Source: an uncultured Devosia sp.
GTDB lineage: Bacteria; Pseudomonadota; Alphaproteobacteria; Rhizobiales; Devosiaceae
Reading direction: 5' to 3'
Assembly: GCF_913055165.1 (NCBI RefSeq)
Contig: NZ_CAJXJS010000033.1
Coordinates: forward strand, 1-39,253
Length of the DNA: 39,253 bases
The notes beneath the pieces were generated by a model. The model saw nothing but the letters and a program-made list of their open reading frames with translations. It did not search any database and was not told the origin of the DNA. Numbering within the stretch: the stretch's first letter is position 1; each line of letters starts with the position of its first letter. The translations under genes and the position numbers were made by a program. This document shows positions 25,739-31,875 of this stretch, piece after piece.

Positions 25739-26698
25739 CTAAATCGCGGCCTTTCGCTCTTGGCTGGGCGAATGGCCGAAATGGTCGAGATAGCTCTGCG
25801 AGAAATAGGATGCGGAATTGAAGCCGCTTGCCATGGCCACGTCCAGAATTGGCATGCGGGTCTGGCGCAGCAGATGGCGGGCATATTCGAGCCGGATCTT
25901 GAGGTAGTATCGATTGGGCGGAATGCCCAAATGCTTGAGGAACATCCGTTCAAGCTGCCGCGACGAAACGGCAATGCTGCGGGCACACTCCTCCACGGCA
26001 AGGGGCCGGCCCACGGACCGCTCCATCAATGAGATCACCCGGAGGAGCTTGGGGTCGGCAACGCCCAGGCGCGTACGCATATCCATGCGCTGGCGTTCAC
26101 TGGCTTCCCGGATTCGATGGAGAATAAGCTGGTCCGTCACGGCACTGGCGACGCCATCGCCGTGGTCACGCTTGATCAGCGAGAGCATCATGTCCGCCGC
26201 TGCAATTCCGCCAGCGCAGGTGAACCGGTCGCGATCGATCTCAAACAGGTCTTCGCCGACATCAAGATCGGGAAAATCGGCGCGCAGACCAGGTCGGTTT
26301 TCCCAATGAATAGTGCAGCGGTAGCCATCGAGCAGACCGGCCTTGGCCAGAACATAGGCGCCCGTGCACACGGCCCCCGGTGCCGCGCCAAACTTGACCA
26401 GCCGGCGCGTCGCGGCAAGCAGGTCGCGGTGATCCAGTTGCTGCACGTTGACGCCTGAGCAGATCACAACGGCGTCCATCTTCTGCGCGTCCCGGAACGA
26501 GCGGTCGACGCTCACGCGCACGCCGTTCGAGGCCTCTGCGCTACCCCCGCTCTGGGAGTAGAGGTGCCACTCGTAGAGCTTGCGACGGGCAACGCGGTTG
26601 GCCAGGCGGAGCGGTTCGAGTGCGGCCGAAAAGGCTATCATGGAGAACTGGTCGGTTAGCATGAAGCCGAAGACTTCGGGCTCGGAACGAATTGTCAT
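25739..26698 (-). CDS. gbdR: GbdR-like GlxA-family AraC regulator of betaine catabolism
   Basis: A 319-residue regulator with an N-terminal DJ-1/PfpI-like sensing domain (about 1-190; AVCTGAYVLAKAGLLDGYRCTIHWEN) and a C-terminal AraC domain with two helix-turn-helix units (ECARSIAVSSRQLERMFLKH and PILDVAMASGFNSASYFSQSYLDHFGHSPS). GbdR proteins activate betaine catabolism genes when glycine betaine or dimethylglycine is bound. The divergent partner is gbcA, 127 bases away, the most usual position for GbdR-type regulators in alphaproteobacteria. A palindrome lies just before its ATG. The name rests on architecture and context; it could instead answer to a related amine. It differs clearly from the other GlxA-type regulator at 13628. 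Confidence 0.85.
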   Translation of the reverse strand: MTIRSEPEVFGFMLTDQFSMIAFSAALEPLRLANRVARRKLYEWHLYSQSGGSAEASNGVRVSVDRSFRDAQKMDAVVICSGVNVQQLDHRDLLAATRRLVKFGAAPGAVCTGAYVLAKAGLLDGYRCTIHWENRPGLRADFPDLDVGEDLFEIDRDRFTCAGGIAAADMMLSLIKRDHGDGVASAVTDQLILHRIREASERQRMDMRTRLGVADPKLLRVISLMERSVGRPLAVEECARSIAVSSRQLERMFLKHLGIPPNRYYLKIRLEYARHLLRQTRMPILDVAMASGFNSASYFSQSYLDHFGHSPSQERKAAI

Positions 26699-26704
26699 GG
26701 GGCA

Positions 26705-26723
26705 CCGACAAACAAATTGTCGG
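26705..26723. promoter_or_regulatory. Perfect palindrome in the gbdR-gbcA intergenic region
   Basis: CCGACAA (26705-26711) and TTGTCGG (26717-26723) are exact inverted copies around ACAAA. The site begins six bases upstream of the regulator's ATG, so it is in the leader of that gene and could be a repressor operator or an RNA hairpin at its translation start. Confidence 0.45.
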
Positions 26724-26739
26724 AATTCCTAAATTAGCC

Positions 26740-26765
26740 GTCGTTCGGCATCAAGACAGTCGTTC
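26740..26765 (+). promoter_or_regulatory. Direct repeat GTCGTTC x2, candidate AraC-type binding site for gbcA
   Basis: GTCGTTC occurs at 26740-26746 and again at 26759-26765, a 19-base period close to two helical turns. AraC-family proteins often bind tandem half-sites about two turns apart, upstream of the gene they activate. gbcA starts 60 bases downstream. Recognition by the neighbouring GbdR-like protein is inferred. Confidence 0.4.
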
Positions 26766-26825
26766 AAAAAGCAGGAAAGCATGGCCCTGCGGAGGCCCGG
26801 AGTGCCTTGTCTCGGTTGAGGATAA

Positions 26826-28088
26826 ATGGTCATGCTCGACAACGTGTCCACCCTGAAAACGCTCGTCCTGGGGCGGAAGCCAGGCCATAGCCTGGAAGCG
26901 CCATTCTACACCTCGCCTGAGGTGTTCGAGGCGGACATGGAGGCCATTTTCTATCGCCACTGGATCTATGTCGGCATTGAGCCTGACGTGCCGGAGCCAG
27001 GCGACGTGGCGACCGTCAATGTCGGGAAGGCCTCGGTTCTGATCATTCGTGACGACGACAATGAGATCAGAGCCTTCCACAATGTTTGCCGTCACCGTGG
27101 CGCCCGCCTTGTCGGTGAGGAAAAGGCCACGGTTGGCAATATCGTTTGTCCCTATCATTCATGGACCTATGGCCTCGATGGCCAGCTCGTCCATGCGCCG
27201 CATATGGGGGCGGGCTTCGACGCGACGTGCAAGGGCTTGAAGCCTGTCCATCTGCGCTCTCTCGAAGGCCTGCTCTTCATCTGCCTGGCCGACAATCCAC
27301 CGGAGGATTTCGACGAGGTCGCGGCACGCATGGGACCCTATATCGCGCCACACAAGGTCCGGGAAACCAAGATCGCCTACCAAAGCGACCTGATCGAGAT
27401 GGGCAATTGGAAGCTGGTCATCGAGAACAATCGCGAGTGCTATCACTGCGAGGCCAACCATCCCGAGCTGACTGTTCCGCTCTTCGCCTATGGTTTCGGC
27501 TTTGCGCCGGAAGAAATGGACCAACTCGATCTGGAGAATGCCCAGCGCTACGATGCGTTGCGGCAGGCCAGCCATGCCGAGTGGGAAAAACTCGGGCTGC
27601 CATCGCGGGAGATCGAGGAACTCGATAGCCGCGTCACCGGCTTCCGTACCGAGCGCCTGCCCCTGGATGGCGATGGCGAAAGCCACACCATGGATACCAG
27701 GGCAGCTTGCAAGGTCCCGCTCGGCGCGTTCAGCAGCGCCAAGCTGGGCGGGCTGTCGTTCTGGACGCAACCCAATTCGTGGCACCATTTTCTGGGCGAC
27801 CACATCGTCACCTTCTCCGCGCTGCCGCTCGATGAAGGCCGGACATTGGTCCGGACGAAATGGCTGGTGAACAAGGATGCCGTTGAAGGCGTAGACTATG
27901 ACATTGATCGCCTGATCGAAGTCTGGACCGCCACGAATGCGCAGGATTCGGCATTGGTCGGCATGTGCCAGCAGGGAGCATCCAACCCAGCCTACGAGCC
28001 TGGCCCCTACTCGCCGAACACCGAGATGTTGGTCGAAAAATTCGTGCGCTGGTACATCTCTCGTATGACGGAATATGTCGGACAATGA
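26826..28088 (+). CDS. gbcA: Glycine betaine monooxygenase, Rieske oxygenase subunit
   Basis: A 420-residue Rieske-type oxygenase that demethylates glycine betaine to dimethylglycine, releasing formaldehyde. The Rieske [2Fe-2S] ligands are Cys88-x-His90 (CRHRGARLV) and Cys108-x-x-His111 (CPYHSWTYG). The mononuclear iron site has His207 and His212 in ECYHCEANHPEL, with a downstream aspartate as third ligand. The segment PHKVRETKIAYQSDLIEMGNWKLVIENN is typical of GbcA and carnitine/stachydrine relatives. Two starts fit a GAGGAT site: 26826 and, with better spacing, 26832. It overlaps gbcB by ATGA, so the two are translated together. Context with dimethylglycine dehydrogenase and sarcosine oxidase supports glycine betaine over stachydrine as the substrate. 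Confidence 0.93.
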   Translation: MVMLDNVSTLKTLVLGRKPGHSLEAPFYTSPEVFEADMEAIFYRHWIYVGIEPDVPEPGDVATVNVGKASVLIIRDDDNEIRAFHNVCRHRGARLVGEEKATVGNIVCPYHSWTYGLDGQLVHAPHMGAGFDATCKGLKPVHLRSLEGLLFICLADNPPEDFDEVAARMGPYIAPHKVRETKIAYQSDLIEMGNWKLVIENNRECYHCEANHPELTVPLFAYGFGFAPEEMDQLDLENAQRYDALRQASHAEWEKLGLPSREIEELDSRVTGFRTERLPLDGDGESHTMDTRAACKVPLGAFSSAKLGGLSFWTQPNSWHHFLGDHIVTFSALPLDEGRTLVRTKWLVNKDAVEGVDYDIDRLIEVWTATNAQDSALVGMCQQGASNPAYEPGPYSPNTEMLVEKFVRWYISRMTEYVGQ

Positions 28089-29218
28089 AGGTTCTAGAAG
28101 GCGGTTTCGGCCCACATGACGAGAAGGCCCCGGCGCTCAGGCTGCCCGACGAGCTATGGGACAGCGAAAATGACGACGCGTTGATCTGCCAGGCGGTCCG
28201 GCAGGAGACGGCCGACGTCAAAACCTTCGTGCTTCGCCCCGTCGTGCCGCGCCGCATGCGCTTCCAGCCCGGCCAGTTCATGACCTATGCCATCGAAATC
28301 GATGGCGAGGTTATCAACCGTTGCTACACCATCTCGTCGGCACCAACGCGCCCCGATACGTTCTCGATCACGGTCAAGCGCGTGCCCGGTGGTCCGGTCT
28401 CCAACTGGCTGCACGACAATCTCGTGCCTGGCATGCAGATCAAGGCGCTTGGCCCCATGGGTCATTTCAGCTGCTATGCTCATCCAGCGGAAAAATACCT
28501 CTTCCTTTCCGGCGGTAGCGGCATCACGCCTTTGATGTCGATGGCCCGCACCTTCCACGATCTCGGGGAGCAGGAGGACATCATCTTTGTCCACAATGCG
28601 CGCACCCCCGCCGACATCATTTTCCGCGAAGAGCTGGAGATGATGAGCCGGCTGAGCGTCAATTTCCGCTTTGTCCCTATTGTTGAGGGCGTAACCCCGC
28701 TCTCGCCGACCTTCGGTCTGCGCGGAAGGTTGTCCGCGCCAATGCTCGAAATGATCGCGCCCGATTTCCGCAGTCGCGAAATCTTCGTCTGCGGCCCTGC
28801 GCCTTATATGGCCGCCGTGCGCGAGCTGCTGATCAAATCCGGTTTCGATATGTCCCGCTACCACGAGGAGAGCTTCAACTTCGAGGCCCTGCCCGTGCCA
28901 GATAAGGAAGACGTGGCACTTGGCGAAGCCATGCTCGAAGCGGCGCCAGAAGTGAAAACGTTCAGGGTCGAATTCACCAGGACCCGACGCGCCATCGAGG
29001 TGCCGGAAAACATGACCGTGCTGGAGGCCGCCAAGCGCGCCGGCATGCGCCTGCCCTCGTCCTGCACTCAGGGCCTGTGCGGAACGTGCAAATCCAAGAA
29101 GGTGTCGGGTACTGTCGAGATGAACCACCAAGGCGGCATCCGGCAGCGCGAGATCGATGCCGGAATGATGCTCCTGTGCTGCTCCAAGCCCACCAGTGAC
29201 CTCGTCATCGAGCGCTAA
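28085..29218 (+). CDS. gbcB: Glycine betaine monooxygenase, reductase subunit
   Basis: A 377-residue NAD(P)H-dependent reductase feeding electrons to GbcA. The ferredoxin-NADP-reductase-like part (about 35-270) has RCYTISSAPTRPDTFSITVKRVPGG for flavin binding and FLSGGSGITPLMSMAR for the nucleotide. The C-terminal plant-type ferredoxin (about 290-377) holds the [2Fe-2S] ligands Cys327, Cys332, Cys335 (CTQGLCGTC) and Cys365 or 366. The start overlaps the gbcA stop, and no other start gives the right length. The gene is followed by a strong stem-loop at 29231 that probably ends the gbcAB message. Confidence 0.95.
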   Translation: MKVLEGGFGPHDEKAPALRLPDELWDSENDDALICQAVRQETADVKTFVLRPVVPRRMRFQPGQFMTYAIEIDGEVINRCYTISSAPTRPDTFSITVKRVPGGPVSNWLHDNLVPGMQIKALGPMGHFSCYAHPAEKYLFLSGGSGITPLMSMARTFHDLGEQEDIIFVHNARTPADIIFREELEMMSRLSVNFRFVPIVEGVTPLSPTFGLRGRLSAPMLEMIAPDFRSREIFVCGPAPYMAAVRELLIKSGFDMSRYHEESFNFEALPVPDKEDVALGEAMLEAAPEVKTFRVEFTRTRRAIEVPENMTVLEAAKRAGMRLPSSCTQGLCGTCKSKKVSGTVEMNHQGGIRQREIDAGMMLLCCSKPTSDLVIER

Positions 29219-29230
29219 CCAGTGACCTTG

Positions 29231-29256
29231 GGTCGAGGCGGTCAGCCGCCTTGACC
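29231..29256 (+). terminator. Stem-loop after gbcB, probable terminator
   Basis: GGTCGAGGCGG (29231-29241) pairs with CCGCCTTGACC (29246-29256), 11 pairs with one G-U, loop TCAG. It starts 12 bases after the gbcB stop. The T-run is poor, so termination may be partial or factor-assisted. Confidence 0.5.
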
Positions 29257-29338
29257 GCTATCGCTGCCACTTGCCGCGTCTGTCACCAGGTCGGTGACGG
29301 CGCAATCGTCCCATGAGACAGACAGGACCGTGAGTTCA

Positions 29339-29363
29339 ACCGGCGCCGCGCAGCGGCGCCGGT
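29339..29363. repeat. Perfect 11-base inverted repeat, second hairpin after gbcB
   Basis: ACCGGCGCCGC (29339-29349) and GCGGCGCCGGT (29353-29363) are exact complements with loop GCA. The very stable GC stem could be a back-up terminator or message-stabilising structure; no T-run follows on either strand. Confidence 0.5.
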
Positions 29364-29399
29364 GTCTGGGCATGTCTCGAAACAACCGGCCTGCCGTCG

Positions 29400-29459
29400 C
29401 AAACATACTATTTTGCCCCTCTCGTGACAGTATGCTCCCTCGTCAAAGGGTATTGTTTG
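29400..29459. promoter_or_regulatory. Nested inverted repeats, possible operator or promoter region
   Basis: CAAACA (29400-29405) mirrors TGTTTG (29454-29459), and inside them CATACT (29404-29409) mirrors AGTATG (29429-29434). The stretch is richer in A and T than its surroundings and lies just upstream of a run of stem-loops at 29495-29627. GTGACA at 29424-29429 resembles a -35 box, but no -10 box has proper spacing. Confidence 0.25.
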
Positions 29460-29627
29460 AGTTGCAGCGAGCCGGTTTCCTGCACTCGCTCGCCCTGGCA
29501 GTTTGAGCAACAAGAGCGATCGCCGGGCATGCCCACGGTGTTCTTTCAACTGCCAGTCTCGCGCCCGGGCGTATTCAGGCCCGTGCGATTTGCTCGGCGA
29601 CCAAGCTTGGCTTGGTTGCCCATATTT
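29460..29627 (+). ncRNA. Candidate structured small RNA ending in an intrinsic-terminator-like stem
   Basis: Three stem-loops follow one another. First, CTGGCAGTT (29495-29503) pairs with AACTGCCAG (29548-29556), enclosing GGGCATGCCC (29525-29534). Second, TCGC...CGGGC (29559-29570) pairs with GCCCG...GCGA (29579-29588). Third, GGCGACCAAG (29596-29605) pairs with CTTGGTTGCC (29611-29620), loop CTTGG, one G-U, followed by CATATTTTC. An earlier stem GCGAGC (29467-29472) / GCTCGC (29488-29493) may belong too. The last stem plus T-rich tail looks like an RNA 3' end on the plus strand. I do not recognise 4.5S, tmRNA, RNase P or 6S RNA in it. The 5' end is not defined; the start given is a guess. 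No protein frame here is convincing. Confidence 0.4.
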
Positions 29628-29711
29628 TCAGTCCACGCCGGCTGTCCCTTGTTCTGATGGGCAGGCCGGTTGTGGAGGCAGTCATTTAATTACAACGCGA
29701 AAGGAGACTTT

Positions 29712-29756
29712 GTGCCCTGCGCCACTGCGCAGGCTCAACAGCAGTCGAGTGGGTAA
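29712..29756 (+). CDS. Possible 14-codon leader peptide upstream of the transporter genes
   Basis: A strong AAAGGAG site (29700-29706) stands five bases before the GTG at 29712. The short frame encodes MPCATAQAQQQSSG and ends with TAA at 29754-29756. No homology is claimed. The ribosome site is better than for many real genes in the window, which is why it is listed. It could be a regulatory leader or chance. Confidence 0.2.
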   Translation: MPCATAQAQQQSSG

Positions 29757-29785
29757 CCAAGAGGGGCTTGCCGGTCGAGGGACAA

Positions 29786-29869
29786 ATGGCTGGCAGGAAA
29801 AATGGGTCCCAAATGAAAACTCCCGAGCACGGGAGTTTCACAGCTATCGGAGTTAAGGGAACAACCTGA
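29786..29869 (+). CDS. Possible 27-codon upstream ORF coupled to the binding-protein gene
   Basis: ATG at 29786 after GAGGGA (29777-29782) opens a frame whose TGA (29867-29869) overlaps the ATG of the binding-protein gene by one base. The frame runs through the hairpin at 29817-29838. If translated it would couple ribosome flow to the transporter start. No known family; spacing to the ribosome site is short. Low confidence. Confidence 0.2.
   Translation: MAGRKNGSQMKTPEHGSFTAIGVKGTT
29817..29854 (+). promoter_or_regulatory. Leader with two alternative pairings before the binding-protein gene
   Basis: AAACTCCCG (29817-29825) pairs with CGGGAGTTT (29830-29838), loop AGCA. The same AACTCC (29818-29823) can instead pair with a second GGAGTT at 29849-29854, directly next to the AAGGGA ribosome site (29855-29860). 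Two exclusive folds of this kind could switch translation or transcription of the transporter; this is inference from complementarity. Confidence 0.35.
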
Positions 29870-30870
29870 TGAAAAATGTCGTAAAACTGACTTGTCTCGC
29901 GATCGGACTGTGCGCTGCCGGACCGGCAATGGCGCAGGAGGAATGCGGTGAAGTCACAATCGCCTCCATGAACTGGCAAAGTGCAGAGGTGCTGGCCAGC
30001 TTGGATAAGTTCATCCTTCAGCATGGCTATGGCTGTAACGTGTCGGTTATTTCCGGTGACACCGTTCCAACTTTGACGTCCATGGCCGAACGTGGCCAGC
30101 CCGATATCGCGCCGGAAGCTTGGGTGGATCTGGTTCCCGAGGTCGTCAACCGGGGCCTTTCCGAGGGCAAGCTGGAGGTGACCGGACTGGCATTGTCCGA
30201 CGGCGCCGAGCAGGGCTGGTTCGTGCCGAAATACGTCATCGACGCAAATCCTGACATCGTGACCATCGCCGATGCCCTGAAGCATCCTGAGCTGTTCCCG
30301 GCCCCGGAAGAGCCTGGCAAGGCCGCAGTGTTCAACGGTCCCCAGGGCTGGGGCGGTACGGTCGTGACGTCGCAGCTGTTCAAGGCCTACGAAGCCGAAA
30401 AGGCCGGCTTCGTCCTGGTCGACACCGGCTCGGCTGCTGGTCTCGATGGCTCCATCGCGCGTGCCTATGAACGCGAGGAAGGTTGGATCGGCTATTATTG
30501 GGCGCCCACGGCCATCCTCGGCCGCTACCCCATGGTCAAGCTCAACTTCGATGCTCCCCATGACGCCGACGAATGGAAGCGCTGCAATTCCAATGCGGAT
30601 TGCCCTGATCCGAAGCTCAATGAATGGGTTGCGGACAAGGTGCTGACCGTCGTCACCTCGGAATTCTCCGAGCGCGTGCCGGCCTCCGTCTCCGAGTATC
30701 TCGGTGCTCGCTCCTGGTCCAACGCCACTGTGAATAGCCTCCTCGCCTGGATGACGGACAATCAGGCAACCGGCGATGACGGTGCGCACTACTTCCTTGA
30801 GAACAACAAGGATCTCTGGACGACGTGGGTCTCTGCCGAAGCGGCCGAGAAGATCGAAGCGGCCCTCTAG
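29869..30870 (+). CDS. ABC transporter substrate-binding protein for glycine betaine/choline-type amines (OpuAC family)
   Basis: A 333-residue periplasmic protein. Residues 1-22 are a signal peptide ending AMA before QEE. The mature OpuAC fold has tryptophans suited to an aromatic cage for a quaternary ammonium head: Trp36 (MNWQSAE), Trp85 (PEAWVD), Trp117, Trp161, Trp206 and Trp211 (GYYWAPTAILG). The opening CGEVTIASMNW pattern looks to me more like the betaine/TMAO-type binding proteins of marine alphaproteobacteria than Sinorhizobium ChoX, but this is from memory. The catabolic neighbours favour glycine betaine or choline as ligand. AAGGGA precedes the ATG. Permease and ATPase genes follow after 111 bases with two hairpins between. 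Confidence 0.9.
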   Translation: MKNVVKLTCLAIGLCAAGPAMAQEECGEVTIASMNWQSAEVLASLDKFILQHGYGCNVSVISGDTVPTLTSMAERGQPDIAPEAWVDLVPEVVNRGLSEGKLEVTGLALSDGAEQGWFVPKYVIDANPDIVTIADALKHPELFPAPEEPGKAAVFNGPQGWGGTVVTSQLFKAYEAEKAGFVLVDTGSAAGLDGSIARAYEREEGWIGYYWAPTAILGRYPMVKLNFDAPHDADEWKRCNSNADCPDPKLNEWVADKVLTVVTSEFSERVPASVSEYLGARSWSNATVNSLLAWMTDNQATGDDGAHYFLENNKDLWTTWVSAEAAEKIEAAL

Positions 30871-30930
30871 GCTCAATTGGTGAGCCTATCCTAGACGAGA
30901 CAGCTGGCGGCCCGGAACAGGGCCGCCAGC
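30868..30930 (+). promoter_or_regulatory. Two consecutive hairpins between binding-protein and permease genes
   Basis: TAGGCTCA (30868-30875, including the stop codon) pairs with TGAGCCTA (30881-30888), loop ATTGG. GCTGGCGGCCC (30903-30913) pairs perfectly with GGGCCGCCAGC (30920-30930). Such stems after a binding-protein gene commonly protect the upstream message from 3' decay and reduce read-through, giving more binding protein than permease. No T-run follows either. Confidence 0.6.
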
Positions 30931-30981
30931 CCCGGTTGGCCTGTTGAGGGAGCCGCGATCGTATCGCTGGTACGACACGGA

Positions 30982-31875
30982 ATGTTTATGGACTGGTTTT
31001 GGGAATTTCCGCATCTGGATGATGACTACCTGCGAATGCTGCGCATGGTCATCGATGACTCCTTCCGGAGCTTCACCCGTGCCTATGGGGATGCCATTCA
31101 GCAAGTCTTTGAGCCCTTGCGCTACCTGTTGCTTTACGCGGAATGGGTGTTGCTCAACTCGCCCTGGCCGGTCGTGGCTATGGTCGTGGCCGCTCTGGCC
31201 TGGTTGGCCAGCCGGCGCTGGCCGATCGTTCTCGGCACGGTTCTGACCCTCCTGTTGATCGGCTATTTCGACATGTGGGAAGACACGATGCGCACCGTGG
31301 CGATGATCCTGGTCTGCACACTGTTGTCCCTGGTGGTCGGCATACCGATCGGCATCATCATGGCTGGCTCGAACCGGGTGCAGAGCGTCGTCAACCCGAT
31401 CCTGGACGTCATGCAGACGATGCCCAGCTTCGTTTATCTTATTCCCGTGGTCATGCTGCTGGGTATTGGCAGGGTGCCGGGCCTTATCGCCGTGGTCGTC
31501 TATGCAATACCGCCGATCATCCGGCTGACCAATCTGGGCATTCGGCTGGTGGACAAGGAAGTGCTAGAAGCCGCGGACGCCTATGGGTCCTCGCGATGGC
31601 AGAAACTGCGCAATGTGCAGCTGCCGCTGGCCATGCCCACTATCATGGCCGGCATCAACCAAACGATCATGATGGCTCTCGCCATGGTGGTGATTGCCTC
31701 GATGATCGGCGTCCAGGGGCTGGGACAGCCCGTGCTGCGCGCCATCAACAATCAGTATTTCACCATGGGCATGTTCAACGGCCTCGCCATCGTGGGCATC
31801 GCCATCATCTTCGATCGCATCAGCCAGGCCTTCGGCAAGCGCATCCAGAAGCACCAGGAACACACCCATGAATGA
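30982..31875 (+). CDS. Glycine betaine/choline-type ABC transporter permease
   Basis: A 297-residue inner-membrane permease with about six to seven membrane helices. The N-terminal 60 residues are hydrophilic (MDWFWEFPHLDDDYLRMLRM...), followed by hydrophobic segments and a BPD_transp_1 core. The ATPase-contact loop lies around EAADAYGSSRWQKLRNVQLPLAMPTIMAGINQ (about 193-225), the EAA motif of this transporter class. ATG at 30982; a second ATG two codons later is possible. Its last eight bases overlap the ATPase gene, showing tight coupling. It would carry the ligand delivered by the upstream binding protein. Substrate identity is inferred from context. Confidence 0.92.
   Translation: MFMDWFWEFPHLDDDYLRMLRMVIDDSFRSFTRAYGDAIQQVFEPLRYLLLYAEWVLLNSPWPVVAMVVAALAWLASRRWPIVLGTVLTLLLIGYFDMWEDTMRTVAMILVCTLLSLVVGIPIGIIMAGSNRVQSVVNPILDVMQTMPSFVYLIPVVMLLGIGRVPGLIAVVVYAIPPIIRLTNLGIRLVDKEVLEAADAYGSSRWQKLRNVQLPLAMPTIMAGINQTIMMALAMVVIASMIGVQGLGQPVLRAINNQYFTMGMFNGLAIVGIAIIFDRISQAFGKRIQKHQEHTHE

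Larger units (their letters stand above)
29219..29868 (+). other. 650-base non-coding, hairpin-rich gap between gbcB and the transporter
   Basis: The only gap over 300 bases in the window. From left to right it holds two stable hairpins after gbcB, a third short one (GTCACC 29282-29287 / GGTGAC 29293-29298), AT-richer nested inverted repeats, a run of stem-loops ending in a T-rich tail, two tiny possible leader frames with good ribosome sites, and a two-state leader before the binding protein. Several frames of 60-118 codons exist on both strands but none looks like a protein family, and they conflict with the stems. Confidence 0.6.

Noticed and set aside
28154..29131. 325-codon minus-strand frame opposite gbcB
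   Set aside because: Antisense shadow; gbcB has all flavin and cluster motifs and overlaps gbcA by ATGA.
29495..29627. Reading the stem-loop run as 4.5S RNA, tmRNA, RNase P RNA or 6S RNA
   Set aside because: None of the conserved sequence motifs I know for these classes is present, and the stem order does not match.
29283..29856. Several frames of 60-118 codons on both strands in the gbcB-transporter gap
   Set aside because: No recognisable domains, no consistent ribosome sites, and they run through strong stem-loops, so RNA structure explains the region better.
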